64,000 nucleotides of DNA from Pusillimonas sp. UBA3987 (GTDB lineage: Bacteria; Pseudomonadota; Gammaproteobacteria; Burkholderiales; Burkholderiaceae_B). Shown here piece by piece: positions 35,802 to 44,664 of the stretch; position 1 is the first letter of the stretch; each line of letters starts with the position of its first letter. The notes under the pieces were generated by a model. The model had not been told where the DNA came from and made no database searches. It was given only the letters and a program-made list of their open reading frames with translations. Made by a program: the position numbers and the translations under genes. The stretch is from contig DGCD01000017.1 in NCBI GenBank assembly GCA_002384935.1, forward strand, positions 1 to 64,000, given 5' to 3'.

Positions 35802-35996
35802 ATGAACAACCTGCACAGCGATATCCGTCTGACTGATGAACTAGAACGCCAACTGATGCAAGCCGCCATCGAAGAGCAAAACCGCTTTCGTCCCGGCCAC
35901 GCACTGAAGAAGCTGTTCACCAAGCTGGGCGGTAATGTTAACAAGGCAACAACAGTTAATGTTGCTCCTCGCCGTAACGTTGAATCGGCTGCTTAA
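35802..35996 (+). CDS. 64-residue conserved-looking small protein, unknown
   Basis: The protein starts MNNLHSDIRLTDELERQL and continues MQAAIEEQNRFRPGHALKK with a basic tail ending RRNVESAA. It is helical, charged, with no signal or membrane segment. A good ribosome site (GAAAGAGAGG) lies upstream of ATG 35802, and a near-consensus promoter at 35724-35752 with a terminator at 36050-36076 make it a complete one-gene unit. I do not recognise its function. The longer frame from 35718 starts inside the promoter and is rejected. Confidence 0.75.
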   Translation: MNNLHSDIRLTDELERQLMQAAIEEQNRFRPGHALKKLFTKLGGNVNKATTVNVAPRRNVESAA

Positions 35997-36049
35997 TTAG
36001 CTGGCTTCCAACGTACTGCAAGAACCCGCTGCGAAACGCCCCGGGTTCC

Positions 36050-36076
36050 AAAAAAGCCGCGCAAGCGGCTTTTTTT
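36050..36076 (+). terminator. Intrinsic terminator after the small protein gene
   Basis: The stem AGCCGC/GCGGCT with loop GCAA (a stable GNRA-type tetraloop) is preceded by an A run and followed by TTTTTT. It ends the 64-residue-protein transcript. Confidence 0.88.
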
Positions 36077-36224
36077 ATGCCGTTGCTGCAAGCCGCCCAC
36101 CCGATAAAAATTCAGTTGCACGATAAACGACGACTGCTGCCAATTTCGACGTTTCTGTTTTTCAACGAATTTATTGGGTGATAATAACGTTTCCATGAAA
36201 TTTTGATCTGACGACAGTTGTGCA

Positions 36225-36740
36225 ATGCAAAACAAGCCCCAGGAACCCAGCCAGCCCCGTACGCTAATCACCCCCAGTCGTTGGCGGCGTTTTTCCAGCA
36301 TGATGTATGAAGGCGTATTGCTGTTTGCCGTTGTGTTTCTGGCCAGCTATTTATTCGACACATTAACCCAGAGTCGAAGCGGCCTCATGTTCCGGCACGA
36401 ACGGCAGGTAGCGCTTTTCATCGCAATCGGCATTTACTTTGTGTTGTCATGGAAATACAAAGGCCAGACCTTGCCCATGAAAACCTGGAATATCCGCTTG
36501 ATCGACAAGAATGGCCTGCCCCCTACCGTCGGACGCCTGACGCTCCGATATATCCTGGTGTGGCCGATTCCCCTGATCTCAATTCTTTTGGTGCAGGGGC
36601 TAAGCCGGATCACCGGCTATGCTTCCACCGACCTGCTGATCGTCTTTACGCCATTTACCCTGTTCATCTGGACATGGTTCGACGCTGAACGCCAGTTTCT
36701 GCACGACCGGCTGCTTGGAACTCGTCTCATATCAGTGTAA
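36225..36740 (+). CDS. RDD-family membrane protein
   Basis: A 171-residue protein with about four hydrophobic segments. An Arg-rich stretch (PSRWRRFSSMMYEG) precedes TM1, with GQTLPMKTWNIRLIDKNG between TM2 and TM3 and FDAERQFLHDRLLGTRLI at the end, all usual for RDD proteins. These are small membrane proteins of mostly unknown role, sometimes ion-exchange-related. It stands alone between the small protein gene and the AMP-binding gene. Confidence 0.75.
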   Translation: MQNKPQEPSQPRTLITPSRWRRFSSMMYEGVLLFAVVFLASYLFDTLTQSRSGLMFRHERQVALFIAIGIYFVLSWKYKGQTLPMKTWNIRLIDKNGLPPTVGRLTLRYILVWPIPLISILLVQGLSRITGYASTDLLIVFTPFTLFIWTWFDAERQFLHDRLLGTRLISV

Positions 36741-36862
36741 ACCCTAATGTTTGAGGCTTTGTAACACTAAATCGTTGCATAGATAGCCCGCTTCGTTCAT
36801 GCTTGCACCGGTAACCCAGCTACCGCGTCTTTTTGTGCGCGCCGTTGACTTATCGGACACCT

Positions 36863-38236
36863 ATGAACAACCAGTATCCGGAGCTGTACTCATCTTTCCG
36901 TTGGCTTGTTCCATCACAATTTAATATTGCGCAATATTGCCTTTTGCGGTGGGCATCCAACACGCTGGAAGGGCGCCGCCCTGCCGTATTCGCCGAGAAT
37001 GATTTCGGCGAATCAACCATGCATACTTATGGCCAATTGGCAGAGACAACGGGAAAGCTGGCTAACGGTCTGATCAAGATGGGTATCGGCAACGGTGACC
37101 GGGTTGCGGTGGCAATGGGTCAGTCACCCGAATACATTACCGCCTGCATGGCCATTCTCGCGGTTGGCGGCATTGTCGTCCCGATTCCCGCCATTCTTAA
37201 TGCCAAGCAGGTAACCGAGCGCCTCAGCCACGCCCAGGCCAGGGCAGCCATTGTTGACATGCCGCACGCGCCCGGCATCTTGCAGGCATATGGCCAGTAT
37301 CCGGGGCTCAGCCAGATTATCAGCCTGGGTTTCCAGCATGAATTAACGCTGTCCTGGAGCAGCCTTCTGGCCCGCCAGAATAGTGAATTTCACGTTGTTC
37401 CCACATCGTCTTCAAGTGCCGCATTTTTGCTTTATCCTATTGGCCATGCGTCTGCCTTGAAAGGGGTTTTGCTGTCTCATAGCGCTTTAATTGGCGTTCT
37501 ACCCGGTTTCGTCGCTTCGCAGAACTGGTTTCCACAACCCAAAGATATTTTCTGGACACAACATTCATGGTCCAGTGTCGACGGCCTATTGGGTGGCCTG
37601 CTGCCCTGCTTGTATTTCGGTCGCCCAATTGTTGCGCTCGACGGCCATTTTTCCACCCGGCAAACCATTGAGTGCCTGCACAAATACAAGGTCAGCAACA
37701 TCAGTCTGCCCTGCTCATCGCTGCGTGCCGTCATGGAAGAGCCGCAGCCCGATCTGGGCAGCCTGTCGGTGCGTGCCATCATGTCTACCGGCGAACACCC
37801 CTCGGGCCAAGTGTATGAATGGTATGCCAATACGCTGGGGCTGACCCCAAACCATGTCTACGGACAAACAGAAGCCCCCTATATTGTCGGCCATAGCCAT
37901 GCTCGTTGGCCGGCACGGCCCGGCAGTATGGGCAAGCCATTTCCAGGCCACCTGGTTACCGTGCTCGACGAAGCCGGTCGTCCGTGTCCGGCCGGCATCA
38001 TCGGACAGATTGCCGTCAACCGGTACGACATCCACGGCTTTCCCGACCCGGCGCTGTTCCTGTCGTACTGGCAAGATGAAACGTCAACCCAACAACCGTT
38101 TTTACGCGACTGGTATCTCACCGGCGAACACGCCAGTATCGATCGCGATGGGTATTTCTGGTACACGGGTCATCAGTCAGACATTGAAAGTCAGCCTGCA
38201 GCCAATAGCAATGGTTCGGTATCATTGAGCCTTTGA
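36863..38236 (+). CDS. Degenerate AMP-binding (ANL superfamily) protein
   Basis: A 457-residue relative of acyl-CoA/benzoate-CoA ligases. Recognised parts: TYGQLAETTGKLANGL, GNGDRVAVAMGQSPEY, a YGQTEAP (A5-like) motif, and WYLTGEHASIDRDGYFWYTG (A7/A8-like). The ATP-phosphate loop that should read like YTSGTTGxPKG is LLYPIGHASALKGVLLSHS, missing the Ser/Thr-Gly-Thr cluster. The protein ends shortly after the A8 region, so the C-terminal lid domain with the catalytic Lys is absent, about 80-100 residues short of active relatives. It may be a pseudoenzyme with a binding or regulatory role. The start is ATG 36863; a TTG at 36833 is also in frame. Confidence 0.75.
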   Translation: MNNQYPELYSSFRWLVPSQFNIAQYCLLRWASNTLEGRRPAVFAENDFGESTMHTYGQLAETTGKLANGLIKMGIGNGDRVAVAMGQSPEYITACMAILAVGGIVVPIPAILNAKQVTERLSHAQARAAIVDMPHAPGILQAYGQYPGLSQIISLGFQHELTLSWSSLLARQNSEFHVVPTSSSSAAFLLYPIGHASALKGVLLSHSALIGVLPGFVASQNWFPQPKDIFWTQHSWSSVDGLLGGLLPCLYFGRPIVALDGHFSTRQTIECLHKYKVSNISLPCSSLRAVMEEPQPDLGSLSVRAIMSTGEHPSGQVYEWYANTLGLTPNHVYGQTEAPYIVGHSHARWPARPGSMGKPFPGHLVTVLDEAGRPCPAGIIGQIAVNRYDIHGFPDPALFLSYWQDETSTQQPFLRDWYLTGEHASIDRDGYFWYTGHQSDIESQPAANSNGSVSLSL

Positions 38237-38256
38237 CCCTTTTCATTGCTGTAGCC

Positions 38257-38778
38257 ATGCCTATCTATCAATTCAAGAACCTCAAGCCCAGTATTGACCC
38301 GGACACATTTATTTTCGAAAGTGCCGACATCATCGGCGATGTCCACCTGGCTGCCGGCGTAAGCATCTGGTCGAACGTTGCAATACGCGGCGACAATGCC
38401 CCCATTACGATCGGCAAGGGAAGTAATATCCAGGAAGGCAGCGTGCTGCATGTTGATGAAGGGGTGCCACTTGATATCGGAAGCCATGTCACCGTGGGGC
38501 ACCAGGCCATGCTGCACGGTTGCACCATCAAGGACGGTGCGCTGATCGGCATGCAGGCCATTGTGCTGAACAACGCCGTTATTGGTCGAAACTGCCTGAT
38601 TGGCGCAGGTGCCATTGTTCCTGAAGGCCGTGAAATTCCCGACGGATCGCTGGTTGTGGGGGTTGGCAAGATTCTGCGTACGCTCAGCGAGGAAGAAATC
38701 CAGAACATGCACCTCAACACGCAACACTATATTGAACGTGGCCGCGAATACAAGCGCGACCTGATCAGGCTGGACTGA
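38257..38778 (+). CDS. Gamma-carbonic-anhydrase-like hexapeptide-repeat protein
   Basis: A 173-residue left-handed beta-helix protein of the YrdA/PaaY/gamma-carbonic-anhydrase family. Its repeats include NVAIRGDNAPITIGKGSNI and TIKDGALIGMQAI. The three metal-ligand histidines are likely those in SVLHVDEG and VGHQAMLHG. Such proteins bind zinc or iron, but many lack proven hydratase activity. The start is ATG 38257; a TTG at 38233 is in frame but less likely. It lies 20 bases after the AMP-binding gene and is probably co-transcribed with it. Confidence 0.85.
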   Translation: MPIYQFKNLKPSIDPDTFIFESADIIGDVHLAAGVSIWSNVAIRGDNAPITIGKGSNIQEGSVLHVDEGVPLDIGSHVTVGHQAMLHGCTIKDGALIGMQAIVLNNAVIGRNCLIGAGAIVPEGREIPDGSLVVGVGKILRTLSEEEIQNMHLNTQHYIERGREYKRDLIRLD

Positions 38779-38815
38779 CGGCAATCCGTCACGCCAATAA
38801 GCTAAAATGGTCGAT

Positions 38816-39730
38816 ATGAGCGACCTTCTTAAAAAGTACCTGTTCCAGGACAACAGCACCCGCATTCAGGCGGTTCGATTAACACAAGCCTGGCAAACCG
38901 GCTTAGCCCATCAAAACCTCCCGGACTGCGTACGCAATTTATTGGGAGAACTCATGTCGGCGGCCGTCTTGTTGGCGTCGAACATTAAATTCGATGGCTC
39001 GCTGGTACTGCAATTGCAAGGCGACGGGCCTGTCTCGCTTATTGTCGTTGAATGCAATGCCGACCTCACCATTCGCGCTACCGCAACACTGCGTGAAGAT
39101 GCCGACGTTCCTGCCAACGGGACATTACAGACCTTGTTGAACACGCAAGGCGAAGGCCGTTTCAGCGTTATTCTTGATCCTGGCAAGCAAACAACCGATC
39201 TGCAGCCATACCAGGGTATTGTGCCTCTGGAAGGCGAAACCGTTGCAAAAGTACTCGAGCACTATATGCAACACTCTGAACAGTTGGACACACGGCTATG
39301 GCTGTCAGCCGACGAAAACTGCAGCAGTGGTTTACTTTTACAGAAACTGCCCGATCACGGGGGCCATGCCGATGCGCCATCAGAAGAGTCCTGGGACCGC
39401 GCCGTTACGCTGGCCAACACGCTGCAAACAGAAGAACTGCGCGAACTGGACACCGATACGCTGATCAAACGCCTCTTCTGGGAGGAGGCGCTGCTCACAT
39501 TTGAACCGCAATCCATAACATGGCATTGTCCTTGTACCCGGGAGCGCGTCGGTAATATGTTGCGCATGCTCGGGCTAGATGAAGTGCAAAGCATTCTATC
39601 CGAGCGTGAGACGGTTGATGTTTCTTGTAATTTTTGCGGGCAACCCTATCAATTCGATGCCGTCGATTGCGCGAGCCTGTTTACTGATAATCCGGATAGT
39701 GCCCACGCAAATCCGCGTTCGATTCATTGA
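38816..39730 (+). CDS. hslO: Hsp33 redox-regulated chaperone
   Basis: A 304-residue chaperone that becomes active on oxidation. The C-terminal zinc site is visible as CPC and CNFC (four cysteines spaced CxC...CxxC). The N terminus begins MSDLLKKYLFQDNS, typical of betaproteobacterial members; an upstream ATG at 38807 is in frame, so the start is uncertain by three codons. It binds unfolded proteins under oxidative stress. Confidence 0.92.
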   Translation: MSDLLKKYLFQDNSTRIQAVRLTQAWQTGLAHQNLPDCVRNLLGELMSAAVLLASNIKFDGSLVLQLQGDGPVSLIVVECNADLTIRATATLREDADVPANGTLQTLLNTQGEGRFSVILDPGKQTTDLQPYQGIVPLEGETVAKVLEHYMQHSEQLDTRLWLSADENCSSGLLLQKLPDHGGHADAPSEESWDRAVTLANTLQTEELRELDTDTLIKRLFWEEALLTFEPQSITWHCPCTRERVGNMLRMLGLDEVQSILSERETVDVSCNFCGQPYQFDAVDCASLFTDNPDSAHANPRSIH

Positions 39731-39792
39731 GAACTGCAACCACGTAGAAGTCACAATCGACAGGCATTAACCGGCCAAGCCACAATAAGGGC

Positions 39793-40869
39793 ATGCCACT
39801 GCACAACCTTGCCCTGACGAAACCTTTAAGTCCACGCCGCGCGCAATCAACGCTCACGCGCGTACGACCACGACAATACAACCGGAATGAAAAGGGTGCC
39901 GGCATGGTTGAGTTCTCGCTCATCGCACTGCCCATGATTCTTACAGGAATTGGCACTGTAGAACTAACACATTGGATTTATGTACGGCAGGCGGTGGGGG
40001 CAGCGCTTGTCGGCGCCGCCAAGGCGGGCAGCCTCCGGCATGCCAATCCAACTGCAATTGCCCGCGCGTTCGAACAACGTGCCATTCCTTTGCATACCGG
40101 CGGTTCAGTGCGCACAGCAACGCAACAACTCACAAACAACCAGGCACGTGCAATCCGGGGCCAGCCTGATCTTGCATGGCATATTCAAATCCGGTCACCG
40201 TCAACAGCCGTTTTCAACGACTTTCCAAAGAGTCGCGGCGGCGGCACGCCCAATTATCGTGCTATCGGCAACAGCTACCAGCGCGAACAACATTTGAAAG
40301 CCAAGAATAATGGCTGGACAAACGGAGTCGGCCCGACCTCAAAAGAGACCATTTTCCAGGCCAATACGCTAACCCTGCTGCTAACCTATCAATATGTGCC
40401 GCTCGTCCCTGGCCTGTCGGCTTTGGCACCCGGCCCTCTTCTGATTCGCCGCGAGGTACAAGTCACGATGCAATCCGACCCTATATTATGGTCGGACAGC
40501 GCCAACGCACGAGTGAATCGCAAGCCGTGGCAGGGTTCTTCAACCCATATTCCTAATGAGAATAACAGTCAGCCAGCAGAAGGCTCGTCCGGCGGCAGCA
40601 AGAACGCCGGACAACAGGGAAATAAAAACGAAGCTGAACAACCGGGCACAGTGGCCGACAAACCGCTTCCGGAAAATAACCCCAACGGGCCTGACCCTGA
40701 ATCAGTTGCAGACTGCCTCAACGGGGAGGCGTATCGGCCCGCAAAATACGTACAAAGACGTCACCCTCTTTCACCATCCCCAGCTCCGAACGCGCACGCT
40801 CCTCTACAGCGGTCGTTCCGGAACGTAAATCGTGTACCTCGGCTGCCAACGCATTGTTTCGCATCGTAA
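39793..40869 (+). CDS. TadE-like pilus-assembly/pseudopilin protein
   Basis: A protein of up to 358 residues. After a basic 37-residue leader comes GAGMVEFSLIALPMILTGIG, then THWIYVRQAVGAALVGAAK, the hallmark of TadE-like minor pseudopilins of tight-adherence pili, which are membrane-anchored by one N-terminal helix. The middle is soluble and the C-terminal third is Asn/Gly/Pro-rich. The last 50 or so codons (from about 40718) run antisense to the 3' end of ftsB, an unusual overlap suggesting a lost original stop. No other tad genes are visible. Start uncertain: ATG 39793 is the longest. Confidence 0.65.
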   Translation: MPLHNLALTKPLSPRRAQSTLTRVRPRQYNRNEKGAGMVEFSLIALPMILTGIGTVELTHWIYVRQAVGAALVGAAKAGSLRHANPTAIARAFEQRAIPLHTGGSVRTATQQLTNNQARAIRGQPDLAWHIQIRSPSTAVFNDFPKSRGGGTPNYRAIGNSYQREQHLKAKNNGWTNGVGPTSKETIFQANTLTLLLTYQYVPLVPGLSALAPGPLLIRREVQVTMQSDPILWSDSANARVNRKPWQGSSTHIPNENNSQPAEGSSGGSKNAGQQGNKNEAEQPGTVADKPLPENNPNGPDPESVADCLNGEAYRPAKYVQRRHPLSPSPAPNAHAPLQRSFRNVNRVPRLPTHCFAS

Positions 40870-41005
40870 GGGCTTCATTCTCGGCCTGTTGCTCGGCAAC
40901 CCGGGCTTCAAGCTCTGCCACCCTGCTCCAACTGTCTTTACCCCACCACAATGGATATTGAATGGCCAGGGTCAGTATTACCAGCACCAGCAGAAGCAAT
41001 CGCAT
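40718..41005 (-). CDS. ftsB: Cell division protein FtsB
   Basis: A 95-residue bitopic protein of the divisome FtsQLB complex. A single N-terminal hydrophobic segment (LLLVLVILTLAIQYPLWWG) is followed by a coiled coil (VAELEARVAEQQAENEALTMRNN) and LGMVKEGDVFVRI. Length is typical. It precedes eno on the opposite side of its usual order (eno-ftsB), the minus-strand run being pyrG-kdsA-eno-ftsB. The TadE-like gene on the plus strand overlaps its 3' end. Confidence 0.9.
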   Translation of the reverse strand: MRLLLLVLVILTLAIQYPLWWGKDSWSRVAELEARVAEQQAENEALTMRNNALAAEVHDLRSGTTAVEERARSELGMVKEGDVFVRILRADTPPR

Positions 41006-41053
41006 GCCCGCCCCCTGTCAGCCTCCTTAGAAACAGGAGGCATACCTGTTTGT

Positions 41054-42340
41054 TTAACGCAAGTTGTAAAACGCCTCGCGACCGGGAAACGACGCCACTT
41101 CAGCGAGCTCTTCCTCGATACGAAGCAACTGGTTGTATTTGGCCATGCGATCGGAGCGCGACAATGAACCGGTTTTAATTTGCATTGCGTTGGTAGCCAC
41201 GGCAATATCGGCAATGGTGGTATCTTCCGTCTCGCCCGAGCGGTGCGAAATCACAGAGGTGTAGCCTGCGCGCTTGGCCATCTCTATCGCTGCAAATGTC
41301 TCGGTCAGCGTGCCAATCTGGTTGATTTTGATCAGAATGGAATTGGCAATACCTTGCTCAATACCTTGCTTCAGAATGGCGGTATTGGTCACGAAGAGGT
41401 CGTCGCCCACCAATTGCACTTTCTTGCCCAATTGGTCCGTTAGGATCTTCCAACCTTCCCAATCGTTTTCCGCCATCCCGTCTTCAATGGTAATAATGGG
41501 ATACTTGTCGCACCAGGTTGCCAACAGGTTTGTAAAGTCTGCTGCGTCTAAAGACACTCCGCCTTCACCCGCCAAATGATACTTGCCGTCGCGATAGAAC
41601 TCCGAACTGGCGCAGTCCAGACCCAACGCTATTTGTGAGCCGGCCTCGTAACCGGCCGCATCAATGGCTTGAAGAATCAGTTGGATCGCAGCCTCGTGAT
41701 TGGCGACATTGGGGGCAAATCCGCCCTCATCACCCACCGCAGTCGACATGCCCTGATCGTGAATCAGCTTCTTAAGGGCATGAAACACCTCGGCGCCCAT
41801 GCGCAGCGATTCGCGAAAACTGCTTGCACCGACTGGAAGAATCATGAATTCCTGCATATCGAGTGTATTGTTCGCATGTGCGCCGCCATTGATCACATTC
41901 ATCATCGGCACCGGCATTTGCATGGGTCCGCTGCCGCCAAAATAGCGGTACAAAGACAGACCCGAATCATCGGCGGCAGCTCGTGCAACTGCCATGCTGG
42001 CAGCCAAAATGGCGTTGGCGCCCAAACGGCTCTTCGACTCTGTGCCGTCCAGATCAATTAGCGTGCGGTCGACAAACGTTTGCTCTTGCGCGTCCAGACC
42101 CATCAGGGCTTCGGAAATTTCGGTATTGAGATGCTCAACTGCTTTCAACACACCTTTACCCAAGTAACGACCCTGGTCGCCATCACGAAGCTCAATCGCT
42201 TCACGCGCACCGGTTGACGCCCCCGAAGGGACGGCCGCCCGACCCATTGCTCCCGACTCCAGCAATACATCGCACTCAACGGTGGGGTTCCCACGCGAAT
42301 CCAGAATTTCGCGCCCGATGATATCTACAATAGCACTCAT
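41054..42340 (-). CDS. eno: Enolase
   Basis: A 428-residue glycolytic enzyme converting 2-phosphoglycerate to phosphoenolpyruvate. Evidence: IVDIIGREILDSRGNPTVE, the GGAHANNTLDMQEFMI motif, VGDEGGFAPN, LVGDDLFVTN and SHRSGETEDTTIAD. The metal ligands and catalytic Lys (in ILIKINQIGTL) are present. It lies just upstream of ftsB on the same strand, as is common. Confidence 0.97.
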   Translation of the reverse strand: MSAIVDIIGREILDSRGNPTVECDVLLESGAMGRAAVPSGASTGAREAIELRDGDQGRYLGKGVLKAVEHLNTEISEALMGLDAQEQTFVDRTLIDLDGTESKSRLGANAILAASMAVARAAADDSGLSLYRYFGGSGPMQMPVPMMNVINGGAHANNTLDMQEFMILPVGASSFRESLRMGAEVFHALKKLIHDQGMSTAVGDEGGFAPNVANHEAAIQLILQAIDAAGYEAGSQIALGLDCASSEFYRDGKYHLAGEGGVSLDAADFTNLLATWCDKYPIITIEDGMAENDWEGWKILTDQLGKKVQLVGDDLFVTNTAILKQGIEQGIANSILIKINQIGTLTETFAAIEMAKRAGYTSVISHRSGETEDTTIADIAVATNAMQIKTGSLSRSDRMAKYNQLLRIEEELAEVASFPGREAFYNLR

Positions 42341-42417
42341 GATTTGAAATATCCTGCCTGAATTTAAAAAGTCATTGAATTAGAAAAGCATTGTACTGCG
42401 ATGACCGGTTATACCCA

Positions 42418-43794
42418 TCACATTCGCTGGTTATGCCTCAAATCTACTTTTTCCAGATGCTCAACGGCTCTTACCTGCCAGCCCAGTTCATCTTTAATAC
42501 GACAGCGTAACGCGTCTGCGACCTCGGGTTCGCCGTGAACCAGAAAAGTGTGCGACGGCGCCTGCCGAAAGCCACCCAACCAGCGCAGAATTTCGTTTGC
42601 GTCGGCGTGGGCGGAAAGCATTGAAAGATTATCGAGCTCAGCCTTCACCGGCACATGCTCCCCGTGAATTTTAATTGTTTGAGCCCCAGCGAGCATTTTA
42701 GCGCCCCGAGTTCCCGCCGCCTGATAACCGGCAAACAAAACCGACGATCTCGGATCGGGCACGTAGCGCTTCAAATGATGAATCACGCGGCCTCCCGTGG
42801 CCATACCGCTTGCTGAAATAATGATTTTCGGCATCACCGACGTATCTAAAGCTTTGGACTCTTCCACACTCTCAATACGGGTCGCCACGGCGTTAACGTC
42901 GCGCACTTGTGATGGGGTCAGTTTCTGTTCGCCCGGATAATCGGAATGAATTTCCTGCGCCCTGACCGACATCGGACTATCGAGGTAAATGGGCATGTTC
43001 TGCGGAAGCCGGTTTTGCGATCGCAGCAGATGCAGATAATACAGCAACAGTTGCACTCGTCCGACTGCAAATGCAGGAATCACAACCGTCCCGCCCCTTT
43101 CGGCGGTACGCACGATCAATGCCTCGAGTACGCTTTCGGGGGCGCTGGTTTCATGTATGCGATCGCCATAGGTAGACTCCAGGACCAGATAATCGGCTTG
43201 CTCAATGACATCGGGATCAGGCATTACCGGATCACCATAACGTCCCAAGTCGCCGGAAAACACCAGCGTACGTCCATCCCACTTCACTTCCACGATGGAC
43301 GCGCCCAATATGTGCCCCGCCCGATGCAGCTTGACTTTTACATTCCCGGCGATGGGATGGAACAAATCACGTTCGAGAGGCTGGAATAAATCAATCGCAC
43401 GTTGGGCGTCTTTTCTGTTGTAAAGCGGTAAGGCCGGATCGTGGGATGACAGTTGATGCCTGTTGGCAAACTCAGCATCAGATTCCTGGATATGTGCGCT
43501 GTCGAGCAATAGAACCTCGGCCAGTTCCAATGTCGCCGGCGAAGCATAAATGGCCCCGCTGAAACCAGCCTGAACCAGTCGCGGCAAGTAACCGGAATGA
43601 TCGAGATGGGCGTGCGTCAGTACAACTGCGTCGATACTTGAAGGGTCAACCGGGAATGGGGCCCAATTGCGCTGGCGCAGAAATTTCAAGCCCTGGAATA
43701 ATCCACAATCGATCAGGACACGCTTACCGTCTGACTCGAGCAAATGGCGCGAACCGGTAACAGTACCCGCCGCCCCCAGGAACGACAATTCCAT
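42418..43794 (-). CDS. Beta-CASP metallo-beta-lactamase-fold RNase-like protein
   Basis: A 458-residue protein with the zinc motif THAHLDHSG near residue 60, GHILGASIVEV and FSGDLGRYGDP in the lactamase fold, then a beta-CASP insert (MPIYLDSPMSV, KIIISASGMATGGR) and the C-terminal RMMBL segment (SMLSAHADANEILRWL) with FLVHGEP. This is the CPSF73/RNase J-like nuclease family, likely acting on RNA. It stands between eno and kdsA on the same strand. Confidence 0.88.
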   Translation of the reverse strand: MELSFLGAAGTVTGSRHLLESDGKRVLIDCGLFQGLKFLRQRNWAPFPVDPSSIDAVVLTHAHLDHSGYLPRLVQAGFSGAIYASPATLELAEVLLLDSAHIQESDAEFANRHQLSSHDPALPLYNRKDAQRAIDLFQPLERDLFHPIAGNVKVKLHRAGHILGASIVEVKWDGRTLVFSGDLGRYGDPVMPDPDVIEQADYLVLESTYGDRIHETSAPESVLEALIVRTAERGGTVVIPAFAVGRVQLLLYYLHLLRSQNRLPQNMPIYLDSPMSVRAQEIHSDYPGEQKLTPSQVRDVNAVATRIESVEESKALDTSVMPKIIISASGMATGGRVIHHLKRYVPDPRSSVLFAGYQAAGTRGAKMLAGAQTIKIHGEHVPVKAELDNLSMLSAHADANEILRWLGGFRQAPSHTFLVHGEPEVADALRCRIKDELGWQVRAVEHLEKVDLRHNQRM

Positions 43795-43815
43795 AGCCTT
43801 TCTGCCTAAACAGGG

Positions 43816-44664
43816 TCAGTCGAACGCGAACAGGCCGTTTTCCTTAACGCAACGATCGATACTGACCAACGACTTCAATAAACCGGGCATCAAATGCAGC
43901 GGCACTGCATTGGGCCCATCCGATAAAGCCTTCTCGGGCTCGGGATGTGTTTCCATGAACAGGCCTGCAATACCCACGGCAACCGCAGCCCTGGCCAGCA
44001 CAGGAACGAACTCTCGCTGCCCGCCGGAAGCATTACCCAGCCCACCTGGCAATTGAACGGAATGCGTCGCATCGAAAACCACCGGACACCCCGTTTCGCG
44101 CATAATATCCAACGAACGCATATCCGACACAAGGTTGTTGTAGCCGAAAGAAGCGCCTCGCTCGCACACCAGAATATTATTGCCATCGTAACCAGCCAGC
44201 ACAGACGCTTCACGCGCTTTGTTCACAACTTGCGTCATGTCGTGTGGCGCCAGAAACTGGCCTTTCTTGATATTGACGGGCTTTCCGGTGGCCGCACAGG
44301 CTTGAATAAAATCGGTTTGCCGGCAAAGAAATGCAGGAGTTTGCATGACGTCGACCACCTGCGCCACATCGTCCACCTGGCTGATGTCATGCACATCGGT
44401 TAAAACCGGCACACCCAGCTCTGTTCGTACATCAGACAGGATCTGCAGACCCTCCTGCATGCCCGGCCCGCGAAACGACTTACCCGAACTGCGATTGGCC
44501 TTGTCGAACGAGCTTTTGTAAATGAACGGAATACCAAGGGCGGCCGTTATTTCTTTGAGCTGCCCCGCCGTGTCGAACGCCATTTGACGCGACTCAATGA
44601 CGCAAGGGCCGGCAATCAGGAAAAAAGGTTTGTCGAGCGCCGCTTCGAATCCGCATAGTTTCAT
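43816..44664 (-). CDS. kdsA: 3-deoxy-8-phosphooctulonate (KDO8P) synthase
   Basis: A 282-residue enzyme making KDO-8-phosphate for lipopolysaccharide from phosphoenolpyruvate and arabinose 5-phosphate. Evidence: FFLIAGPCVIES, YKSSFDKANRSS, FLCRQTDFI, KGQFLAPHDM and PVVFDATHSVQLPGG. The length is typical. Its ATG overlaps the pyrG stop by four bases (pyrG lies upstream on the same strand), a common coupling. Confidence 0.97.
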   Translation of the reverse strand: MKLCGFEAALDKPFFLIAGPCVIESRQMAFDTAGQLKEITAALGIPFIYKSSFDKANRSSGKSFRGPGMQEGLQILSDVRTELGVPVLTDVHDISQVDDVAQVVDVMQTPAFLCRQTDFIQACAATGKPVNIKKGQFLAPHDMTQVVNKAREASVLAGYDGNNILVCERGASFGYNNLVSDMRSLDIMRETGCPVVFDATHSVQLPGGLGNASGGQREFVPVLARAAVAVGIAGLFMETHPEPEKALSDGPNAVPLHLMPGLLKSLVSIDRCVKENGLFAFD

